From NCBI GenBank assembly GCA_903832165.1, contig CAILAQ010000293.1, positions 1 to 5,192 of the forward strand: a stretch of 5,192 nucleotides of DNA, written 5' to 3'. Origin of the DNA: an uncultured Bacteroidota bacterium. Its GTDB lineage: Bacteria; Bacteroidota; Bacteroidia; Bacteroidales; UBA12481. Under the pieces are notes generated by a model, which was not told the origin of the DNA, made no database searches, and saw nothing but the letters and a program-made list of their open reading frames with translations. Made by a program: the position numbers and the translations under genes. Below are positions 1-5,192 of the stretch, piece after piece (the stretch's first letter is position 1; each line of letters opens with the position of its first letter).

Positions 1-299
1 ATATCTATTTTGTTCTCCCTATGTATTTCCACAATTAATTTTGCAAAATCTGAAAAAAGGGTAGTAGCTTTCATATTCTTACTAGTCCCCAATGTTATAA
101 TTAGAGCATCTGCGTTTTGGATTGAATTTAATAGGTCAGCTTTATTAGTTGCATCACCAAGTATCACTTTTAACGATTTTTTCTCTTCTATTTCAATTTC
201 AGATCGAGAAAGGGTCGTTATCGAATGATTTCTATTTAATCCTCTTTTTACTGCTTCTAGTCCAATTCCAGCCGAGGCTCCTATGATAGTTATATTCAT
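1..299 (-). CDS. NAD(P)-binding NmrA/SDR-like protein, N-terminal part (runs off left edge)
   Basis: Ninety-nine open codons run from an ATG at 299-297 to the window edge without a stop, so the gene is partial at its C-terminus. The protein opens with MNITIIGASAGIGLEA, a first beta strand followed by a glycine-rich dinucleotide-binding turn (G-A-S-A-G-I-G, residues 7-13). Further on, VILGDATNKADLL (about residues 47-59) and the strand ADALIITLGTS (about 64-74) match the usual 'GD' and 'D.VI..LG' positions of the NAD(P)H-binding domain of NmrA/SDR_a5-type proteins (Pfam PF13460 type). This fold predicts a cytoplasmic NAD(P)-dependent oxidoreductase or redox sensor; the substrate is unknown, and the catalytic Tyr-x-x-x-Lys region, if any, lies outside the window. 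The start is one base after the stop of the DUF1801 gene, which suggests translational coupling. No clear Shine-Dalgarno is present, only an A-rich leader. Confidence 0.85.
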   Translation of the reverse strand, partial: MNITIIGASAGIGLEAVKRGLNRNHSITTLSRSEIEIEEKKSLKVILGDATNKADLLNSIQNADALIITLGTSKNMKATTLFSDFAKLIVEIHRENKID

Positions 300-314
300 T
301 TTACTTTTTTTTTG
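300..314 (-). other. A9 homopolymer at a stop/start junction
   Basis: On the minus strand the DUF1801 gene ends TCA-AAA-AAA-AAG-TAA, followed by one A and the ATG of the next gene. The run of nine A (313-305) contains the heptamer A-AAA-AAG in the reading frame used at known slippery sites. A minus-1 slip would reach TGA after two codons. A plus-1 slip, or loss of one A, would remove the stop and join the two reading frames. Confidence 0.6.
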
Positions 315-702
315 ATTTTAAATAATCTTCTCTGATTTTTGAGAGATCGATTTTCGAGCAGTCGATTAAAAGTGATTTCAAAATTTCGAAAGGTATTGCC
401 TCCTCACTCGTGAAATTAATGCAGCCTTTTTGAAAACTGGCTTTTGGTAATAACTCTTTGAATTTTGAATGCAAAGATGGAACACAGTAAATGGGCAATA
501 TGTGAAGGGAAATGTATTTTTTAACACTTGAAAGTCCATATTTGAAAGTCCCTGGTGCCTTATAAATTATCATTTCCTTTCCCATCATTTTCCCAATTTG
601 AGCACTAACGGTTTTATCAGCATTTAAAATTGCAAAATGAATTTTAGATAATATATTTTGTCGTTCAATTTCTTGCTGTGCGATGTATTGTTCTATAGTC
701 AT
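301..702 (-). CDS. DUF1801 (YdhG-like) domain protein
   Basis: A 133-residue protein is read from the ATG at 702-700 to TAA at 303-301. The open frame continues upstream to a TTG at 786, but those 28 codons cross the hairpin at 730-780 and look non-genic, whereas MTIEQYIAQQEIERQNIL is a typical start for this family. The middle shows YKAPGTFKYGLSSVKKYI, then ISLHILPIYC, and the end has KGCINFTSEEAIPFEILKSL. This order (a substrate-pocket strand, a 'hydrophobic-H..P.Y' strand, then 'KG.I.F....IP.E.L..L') is what I know of DUF1801/PF08818 proteins, related to Bacillus YdhG. The family is small and cytoplasmic, and its biochemical role is poorly defined; an iron-chaperone-like role has been suggested for some relatives. 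It has no signal peptide and ends in a basic tail (LKSKKK). It probably shares a transcript with the NAD(P)-binding gene behind it. The family call is by pattern memory only. Confidence 0.8.
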   Translation of the reverse strand: MTIEQYIAQQEIERQNILSKIHFAILNADKTVSAQIGKMMGKEMIIYKAPGTFKYGLSSVKKYISLHILPIYCVPSLHSKFKELLPKASFQKGCINFTSEEAIPFEILKSLLIDCSKIDLSKIREDYLKSKKK

Positions 703-729
703 TTTGATTATTAAAAAGTTAATATGCTT

Positions 730-780
730 GCCTATAACGAGTAGATACCCGAAAACTTGCGGGTATCTGATGTTATGGGC
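730..780. repeat. Two-box imperfect palindrome (attC-like or structured intergenic element)
   Basis: Read on the plus strand, the outer boxes are GCCTATAAC (730-738) and GTTATGGGC (772-780); they pair at 8 of 9 positions, and the ninth is a G-T pair on this strand. The inner boxes AGATACCCG (743-751) and CGGGTATCT (760-768) pair perfectly over 9 bp around an 8-nt loop (752-759). Unpaired spacers of 4 and 3 nt separate the boxes. The element fills much of the 95-nt gap between the RhuM gene and the DUF1801 gene. The layout resembles an integron attC site (outer core boxes, spacer, inner boxes), but the outer 7-mers do not match RYYYAAC/GTTRRRY exactly. No T-run follows it directly in the direction of transcription, so it is not a canonical intrinsic terminator. 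It could also be a dispersed palindromic repeat or an mRNA-stabilising hairpin. Confidence 0.75.
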
Positions 781-797
781 TGGCAAATGCGTGGGTT

Positions 798-1619
798 TTA
801 TTTTTCATTTTTTGTTTTATTTTCCAATACTTTCAAACTTTCTAAATAATTTTTTTCTGCTTCGCTCAATGTTTTTTGTTGATACTTCTTATATTCTGTG
901 GTTGCCTTTTCAATAGCAATTTCGTGGCTGATTGAGCCTGCACCCTGCAACAGTTTTTCTCCACTCATTGTCAAAATTTTATCCAAATGTTCAGCCCAAT
1001 CTTTCATTGTCATTGCTTGTTCTCGTTCGGCTTGACGCTCAGCAAAATCCAAATACCCCGATACTATTTGTCCTAGCGAACGAAGCTCTTTTTCGTCCAA
1101 ATAATTTTTTGCAACTACAACGTCTTTCAAGTACGGACGACTGCCCGGGAAAGACATCAAACCCATAAATTCTTTTTCGGATGCACGAATGTCGCGTATG
1201 CGTTGCAACAATTCTTTCCAATAGCCACCACCACCCAAATTTTTCAGGCGTTCATCGTCCATGGTAAAACCTTTGCGGATATATTCGTTCAGTCGTTTGG
1301 TTGCCCATTGGCGAAACTGCGTTCCCCGGAAAGATTTTACACGGTAGCCGACAGAAATAATAACGTCTAAATTATAGTAATTAGGGGCTTTCTGCTGAAA
1401 TTCGGAAATTCCGAATTTCTGTGTACACAGTGTCGCATCAAGCTCTCCTTCATTAAAAACATTTTGTATATGCTCGTTTATTGTAGATTTTGCTTTACCA
1501 AAAAGCAAGGCCAATTGCTCTTGCGTCAGCCATACTGTTTCATCTTCAAAGCGAACATCTACCGATATTTTTTCGTCCTCGGTTTTGAATAAAATAAAAT
1601 CTGAATGGTTTTCTTTCAT
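798..1619 (-). CDS. rhuM: RhuM-family protein with internal in-frame deletion
   Basis: A 273-residue protein is read from ATG at 1619-1617 to TAA at 800-798. An AAAGAG lies 1 nt upstream of the start, too close for an ideal ribosome site. The N-terminal core VDVRFEDETVWLTQEQLALL (20-39) followed by STINEHIQNVF (45-55), then NYYNLDVIISVGYRV (80-94), FRGTQFRQWATKRL (97-110) and KGFTMDDERLKNLGGGGYW (116-134) are hallmarks of the RhuM family (PF13310), named after a Salmonella pathogenicity-island gene. Their role is unsettled; the N-terminal part resembles a helix-turn-helix, and such genes often lie in mobile or defence regions. The C-terminal half is also typical: DVVVAKNYLDEKEL (166-179), IVSGYLDFAERQA (185-197), EYKKYQQKTLSEAEKNYLE (242-260). 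Between RDIRASEK (142-149) and EFMGLMSFPG (150-159) about 60 residues usual in the family (a region around 'FYR.VLDIYATS...HG.TAAEVI..RAD') are absent, giving a protein shorter than the roughly 330 residues I recall. The frame is kept, so a product is possible, but function may be lost. Confidence 0.9.
   Translation of the reverse strand: MKENHSDFILFKTEDEKISVDVRFEDETVWLTQEQLALLFGKAKSTINEHIQNVFNEGELDATLCTQKFGISEFQQKAPNYYNLDVIISVGYRVKSFRGTQFRQWATKRLNEYIRKGFTMDDERLKNLGGGGYWKELLQRIRDIRASEKEFMGLMSFPGSRPYLKDVVVAKNYLDEKELRSLGQIVSGYLDFAERQAEREQAMTMKDWAEHLDKILTMSGEKLLQGAGSISHEIAIEKATTEYKKYQQKTLSEAEKNYLESLKVLENKTKNEK
1397..1430. repeat. Two abutting perfect palindromes inside the RhuM gene
   Basis: Positions 1397-1419 form a perfect 23-bp palindrome with 11-bp arms (GAAATTCGGAA and TTCCGAATTTC) around a single central A at 1408. 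It shares base 1419 with a perfect 12-bp palindrome, CTGTGTACACAG (1419-1430). Both lie in the codons for TLCTQKFGISEF (residues 63-74). The first may partly arise from codon use for KFGISEF, a stretch I recall as conserved in relatives. A regulatory role is only a possibility. Confidence 0.7.
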
Positions 1620-1648
1620 ACTCTTTTTGATTTTCCTGATGGTGTCCC

Positions 1649-3598
1649 CTAAAATTTAACGGTATATGTTTTTCCTGCCGGACCCGTACCGGTGAAAACG
1701 ATCTTTCCTCCGCTGCTGACGGTAATCTTCTGCTGATCTCCAACCCGCTCCACCAAAAGATCCCAGGCCTGTCCGAAAGTGCGTAGGTCGCGCATCGCCA
1801 TCTTTGGCCATTCCTTGGGTAACCAGGGAGTGCAGGTAAAAGATTTCAGGCCTGTTGGAACGATCCCGAACATACCCTCGGTGAAAACACGGGGATACAG
1901 CGATCCGGGGCATAACATATCAATGGCATCTTCATCGGGATATGGACCCTGTTCGCCGAAAACCTGTGTTTTCACTACCCGCCGGGTCAAATCGAGCGCT
2001 TCTTCCGTGCGACCGGCTTTGAACAATACCCTGAGGGCATAGTAGGTCTCGCGTGCCCATTCCGTTGGCCGGGTTGATTCCGCAAGGATATCCAGACCCT
2101 CCATCCGTCGGGGCCAGAGCTTGTCGGACAGCAGTGCGGCAATCGTTCCCTCCTGCCTGTCACTGATGCCCATCGCGATCGGCAACAGTATCCATCCCCG
2201 AAGGGTGGTGTTTTCTTTAAAATACCGATAGGTTTTATAGCCTTCCATTTCAGCGCCGAAGTTGACCTCAATTGCCTTACGGAGCGCATCGGCACGTTTG
2301 TTAAAATCAATTTCAACCGATTTTTTACCCAGATCATGCGCCAGGTGCGCTGCCTGACGATAACCGCTATATGCCAGCGAGGAGGTGCTTAAGTTGGCAT
2401 CTCCGGTAGGATATCTACCCTCCATTTCGTCAGTTTCTGAAGCGATTATGCCTTCCTTCGTCAGATGGCCTTTGACTGATTGGGCGCTGAACTCGATGAG
2501 CGGCCACATTTCTGCGGCTGCTTTGGGATCGCCAAGGAACAAAAGGAACTTCGACAGGCCGTAAAGCACCATGGCATCATCGCCACGTTCCTGCTGCACG
2601 AGCTTCAGTGAGGCATATTCGAACGAACCGGGAAACGGACGAATTCCTTTCTCCTTGCAATGCTCCATCCAGATCCTGTACATGTTCAGGGAGGCATTGT
2701 TTAACTGATCATTACCAAAAAACGGGAACACCGGACTGGAATATTCCACCGGGTCGTTTGCCCAGATACCCGGTGAGTATCGCAAACTACCGTTATGGGT
2801 GATAATGCCTTTCCAGGTCTCTGCCGGGCATTCAAGAATATGAAATTTCTGCAGTGCAAATGCGAGGTCAAGTGCCGGGTCCGCGGTTTCCAGACGGCCC
2901 GGTCCCTGCCATGCCGATTTTGCCAGGTCGACCCGTGCCTGGTGTTCTTTGGCAACATCAGCAACTTTGTCGGCAGCCTTTAACTCTTTGCCCTGAATCG
3001 AAACAATGAATGAAAGCTTTTCTCCAGCTGCCACCGAAACCGGTTCCATGCCTGTGCAGGTGCGGATGACTACTATTTCCTCATCCGTGTATTTCACCTG
3101 CCGGGTTGCCGAAACCGACATCTTTACCGCTTTGTCGGATTGGTTCCGAACCTGCCACTCCTCGATAACCAGAGCATTGGTGTTGGAAGGATAGATTGTA
3201 CGATTGACGAGGATTCCCTTGTTTTCAGCATAGGTAAAAGTGAGCATTCCATCGAAGGTGGCCGATACCGGGGACCCGATTTTCTGGATCAGGTTATTGA
3301 TACGCAGTTCCGGATCCGAATCTGTTCCGGAATCAACCATGTTTTTATTAAAATTATCGCTCTTCACATTAAAAAATCGGGAAGTATAATTCAATCCCTT
3401 GGTGAAAGAGGATTGAAACTGCATCACCACCCGGAGTCCCTGCAGATTCATTACCAGGGCCTGATCCGGATCGTTGCCTGTCCAGGTATGCGTAATGGTC
3501 CCCGCCTCATTCCGGACCCAGAAATCGGGCTTGTCAGAACTTGCTGCAAAGAGGCATTGCGGTACTAAAAACATCAGGAAGAATAAAATATTTTTCAT
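1649..3598 (-). CDS. Secreted (alpha/alpha)6-barrel glycosidase-like protein
   Basis: The protein has 649 residues from ATG at 3598-3596 to TAG at 1651-1649. An upstream TTG at 3625 overlaps the preceding gene and would put nine residues before the signal peptide, so it was not chosen. MKNILFFLMFLVPQCLFA is a type I signal peptide with likely cleavage after residue 18. Residues about 25-220 are beta-rich and look like an N-terminal beta-sandwich. Residues about 230-590 are helical with WANDPVEY (279-286), FPFFGND (291-297), an acidic SETDEMEGRYPTGDANL stretch (387-403), PTEWARETYYALRVLF (511-526) and YPDEDAID (553-560). The end carries EGMFGIVPTGLKSF then TPWLPKEW (574-597), a pattern seen at the close of the barrel in six-hairpin glycosidases such as GH78, GH95 and GH65, and then a short beta-rich tail. 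It probably cleaves glycosidic bonds outside the cytoplasm. The GH family, substrate and catalytic acids cannot be fixed by eye; the acidic clusters are candidates. It follows the phosphoesterase gene by 16 nt. Confidence 0.8.
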   Translation of the reverse strand: MKNILFFLMFLVPQCLFAASSDKPDFWVRNEAGTITHTWTGNDPDQALVMNLQGLRVVMQFQSSFTKGLNYTSRFFNVKSDNFNKNMVDSGTDSDPELRINNLIQKIGSPVSATFDGMLTFTYAENKGILVNRTIYPSNTNALVIEEWQVRNQSDKAVKMSVSATRQVKYTDEEIVVIRTCTGMEPVSVAAGEKLSFIVSIQGKELKAADKVADVAKEHQARVDLAKSAWQGPGRLETADPALDLAFALQKFHILECPAETWKGIITHNGSLRYSPGIWANDPVEYSSPVFPFFGNDQLNNASLNMYRIWMEHCKEKGIRPFPGSFEYASLKLVQQERGDDAMVLYGLSKFLLFLGDPKAAAEMWPLIEFSAQSVKGHLTKEGIIASETDEMEGRYPTGDANLSTSSLAYSGYRQAAHLAHDLGKKSVEIDFNKRADALRKAIEVNFGAEMEGYKTYRYFKENTTLRGWILLPIAMGISDRQEGTIAALLSDKLWPRRMEGLDILAESTRPTEWARETYYALRVLFKAGRTEEALDLTRRVVKTQVFGEQGPYPDEDAIDMLCPGSLYPRVFTEGMFGIVPTGLKSFTCTPWLPKEWPKMAMRDLRTFGQAWDLLVERVGDQQKITVSSGGKIVFTGTGPAGKTYTVKF

Positions 3599-3614
3599 GC
3601 TTTGAGTCCAATAA

Positions 3615-4808
3615 TTATTTAACAATCATTTTGGGTAATTCAGTCCGTACTTGCGTTTTTTCGTTTTTTCTGAAAATAGGAAAGGCTGTATCCTGACTGG
3701 ATTCATATTTCTGTAAAAAATATCCTGTCCTGTTATTGAATTTCTTTTTGCCGGTTTTATCAATTGTGAGTGCACCAACAGAATAAAATCCTCTGGCTTT
3801 GCTGGAATCTGAGATAGTGACATTTTCAAGAGGCCTGTTATTTTTTGTTTGCCAAAGAAATCCGCCGTGAGGCATCAATTCAATTTCCTTAACCTCCATT
3901 TCGATCTTTTCGTTTGTGAACTTCATAACCAGGTAATTGATCCGGGTGTTGTAACCGATCAGCCCGCCATGGGCCACCTGCATAATACCGTCACGTTCGG
4001 TACAGGTAACGGCATGCACTTCTCCGCAGAGGTACGCATCTACCTCATATTTTTTCATGAGTTGCCAGAAATCAGACTCCCTGCCTTCTTTAATATTTAA
4101 TCCACTGCTGCTCCATTGACGAACGGGACCCAGCACCGGGACATGCCCTATCAGGATTCGGTGGTCCACATCGGGATTCGAATTAAAAACCGTTTCGACC
4201 CATTTTAGCTGATCACCCGTGACACCAATTTTTATAAATCCCAGTTCACTTTGCCCTTCTTCAAACACATCAACCGATATAAAAAGCACATTATTATAGC
4301 GCCACCAGAATGCTGTACCTTTCCTGTTATCCGGACCATTCTGAGGCATTTTCAAGTTATCGGAAAAGGCTTTTCTGTATAGCTCCACCGATTTGAACTT
4401 TTTTGCATCTCTCCAGGCATCATCACCGATGTCATGATCCCCGACAGAGGTGTAAAATTTAAGGTTGTGATCATTCATCCGGTTAATCCAGTTAGAATAA
4501 TATCGTTGGGAGTATTTTTTAATCGTATCCGCATCATTTCCAACCTTATTGTCCCAGTGGCCCATCACAAGATCCCCGGCCACAATCACAAATTCAGGAT
4601 TTTCTTTTTTTACGGAATTTAAAATATAGTTAAGCGCCTCCTCCCATCCCTTTTGCGGATAATCGCAGTCAACATTCAGAAAGTCGGGTATGCTGACTAT
4701 CGTCCAGGACTTTTTGGATTTATTTGTTTCACTTCCATGGCAAGCAGAAAAGTGGAAAGCACTGTTTATAAGAAAAATGATGACAATTATTCTAACAAGT
4801 ATTTTCAT
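3615..4808 (-). CDS. Calcineurin-like metallophosphoesterase, probable lipoprotein
   Basis: The protein has 397 residues from ATG at 4808-4806 to TAA at 3617-3615. The codon before this ATG is TTG (4811), a possible but less likely start. The N-terminus is a hydrophobic signal ending FSAC with Cys23, an acceptable lipobox, so it is probably a lipid-anchored envelope protein. The metallophosphoesterase motifs occur in order: SIPDFLN (Asp42), FVIVAGDLVMG (Asp79), SVGDHD (Asp124, His125), ILIGHVP (His222) and YLCGEVHAVT (Glu263, His265). In the family (PF00149) these are normally D-x-H, GD, GNH(D/E), GH and GHxH. Here the first His is Leu44, the Asn of GNH is Asp124, and the first His of GHxH is Glu263. 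The fold is convincing, but metal binding may differ. The C-terminal 90 residues are an extra beta-rich region without recognisable motifs. It lies between two exported glycan-type proteins, which suggests removal of phosphate from a glycan or its breakdown product; the substrate is unknown. Confidence 0.85.
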   Translation of the reverse strand: MKILVRIIVIIFLINSAFHFSACHGSETNKSKKSWTIVSIPDFLNVDCDYPQKGWEEALNYILNSVKKENPEFVIVAGDLVMGHWDNKVGNDADTIKKYSQRYYSNWINRMNDHNLKFYTSVGDHDIGDDAWRDAKKFKSVELYRKAFSDNLKMPQNGPDNRKGTAFWWRYNNVLFISVDVFEEGQSELGFIKIGVTGDQLKWVETVFNSNPDVDHRILIGHVPVLGPVRQWSSSGLNIKEGRESDFWQLMKKYEVDAYLCGEVHAVTCTERDGIMQVAHGGLIGYNTRINYLVMKFTNEKIEMEVKEIELMPHGGFLWQTKNNRPLENVTISDSSKARGFYSVGALTIDKTGKKKFNNRTGYFLQKYESSQDTAFPIFRKNEKTQVRTELPKMIVK

Positions 4809-4855
4809 CAATAGTATGTTTTTAATGGCATGATATTGAATTTGTCAGGCTGAAT

Positions 4856-5192
4856 CTATTTTCCGGTCAGCAACTGTATTTTCTGTAAGGTTATACCGTA
4901 GTGACTTCCCGGAGGGTTCACTTTATGCTCCTGACCGTTTTCATCCAGTGAGAAATTTGCTGTATAAAGCAACCACATTGTTTCACCGTCAGCACTGATG
5001 AATTTGGATGGGATATTTACAAAATAAGCCTGTGTACCAAATTCTTTCATATAGGTAATAATTTTCCAATCACCATCAATCCTGTCTGATTCAAGCAGAT
5101 AGGTATTCATTCTGGATTTTGTGGACCCCCCATCCGTAACACACATGATGTATTTTTTCAGACCCGGATTGTAAGTGATGGTGACACATCCC
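4856..5192 (-). CDS. C-terminal fragment of a beta-propeller, glycoside-hydrolase-like protein (runs off right edge)
   Basis: An open frame enters from the right edge and ends at TAG (4858-4856), showing 111 residues. The ATG at 5146 is an internal methionine, because the frame stays open upstream as CVTITYNPGLKKYI. The pattern TYNPGLKKYIMCVTDGG, then YLLESDRIDGDWKIITYM, then AYFVNIPSKFISADGETMWL, then LYTANFS, and finally SHYGITLQKIQLL is that of the last blades of a five-bladed beta-propeller, as in GH43/GH32-like or DUF4185-like proteins: 'Y...L.KYIM...' followed by 'S....GPW' and 'PSKFIS.DG...WL.YS.NF'. It would act on extracellular polysaccharide, but the catalytic acids and export signal lie outside the window and no family number can be given. 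The metallophosphoesterase gene begins 47 nt downstream on the same strand, which suggests one transcript. Confidence 0.75.
   Translation of the reverse strand, partial: GCVTITYNPGLKKYIMCVTDGGSTKSRMNTYLLESDRIDGDWKIITYMKEFGTQAYFVNIPSKFISADGETMWLLYTANFSLDENGQEHKVNPPGSHYGITLQKIQLLTGK

Noticed and set aside
714..721. Bacteroidota-type -7 promoter box (TAACTTTT on the minus strand) before the DUF1801 gene
   Set aside because: It matches TAnnTTTG at all but the last base, but no convincing -33 box lies at the expected distance and it would leave a very short leader.
743..768. Intrinsic terminator for the RhuM transcript
   Set aside because: The stem is strong, but the bases that follow in the direction of transcription are ACTCGTTATAGGC, not a T-run.
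703..786. Upstream extension of the DUF1801 gene to a TTG at 786
   Set aside because: The extra 28 codons run through the palindrome at 730-780 and do not look like the family N-terminus; the ATG at 702 fits better.
683..916. Plus-strand open frame covering the palindrome and the 3' end of the RhuM gene
   Set aside because: It is antisense to two well-supported genes, has no family features and no ribosome site, and is best explained as a shadow.
2786..2800. Second copy of the GTTATGGG outer box
   Set aside because: It has no partner box or stem and lies inside the glycosidase-like coding region, so it is a chance match.
3140..3568. 142-codon plus-strand open frame
   Set aside because: It is fully antisense to the N-terminal part of the glycosidase-like gene, which has a signal peptide and domain pattern; the plus-strand product has none.
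3599..3625. Start of the glycosidase-like gene at TTG 3625
   Set aside because: It would overlap the phosphoesterase gene and place nine polar residues before a clear signal peptide that starts at the ATG at 3598.

Overview
The window is a fragment of a Bacteroidota-like genome. This assignment is inferred from the gene set (a RhuM-family protein of the type common in Bacteroidota, and secreted or lipoprotein carbohydrate-active-type proteins in a tight array), from weak or absent Shine-Dalgarno sequences and from the low to moderate GC content. No rRNA or other taxonomic marker is present, so genus and species cannot be given. All six genes lie on the minus strand, so transcription runs from right to left.

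Right part (about 1649-5192): a compact run of three exported proteins. It begins with the C-terminal end of a beta-propeller-like protein (off the right edge). A calcineurin-like metallophosphoesterase lipoprotein follows 47 nt downstream, and then, 16 nt further on, a large secreted protein with the look of an (alpha/alpha)6-barrel glycosidase. The spacing and shared export signals suggest an operon for extracellular or periplasmic breakdown of a glycan, possibly a phosphorylated one. The substrate cannot be read from the sequence.

Middle (798-1619): a RhuM-family gene starts 29 nt after the glycosidase-like gene. The family core is intact on both sides, but about 60 residues usually found in the centre appear to be missing in frame. 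A perfect 23-bp palindrome directly abuts a 12-bp palindrome inside its coding region.

Left part (1-797): a clearly AT-richer segment holding a DUF1801 (YdhG-like) small protein and, one base after its stop, the N-terminal part of an NAD(P)-binding (NmrA/SDR-like) protein that runs off the left edge. A two-box imperfect palindrome of 51 nt (730-780) separates this pair from the RhuM gene. Its layout of paired outer boxes, a short unpaired spacer, paired inner boxes and a loop resembles an integron attC site, but its core does not match the consensus. GC counted by hand on sample lines is about 27% (1-60), 35% (541-600), 45% (1261-1320), 53% (1681-1740) and 37% (4441-4500), so the window is a compositional mosaic. 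The left and middle parts look like accessory DNA placed next to a metabolic operon.

No tRNA, rRNA, CRISPR array, transposase or complete insertion sequence was seen, and no stretch longer than 300 bases lacks a gene.
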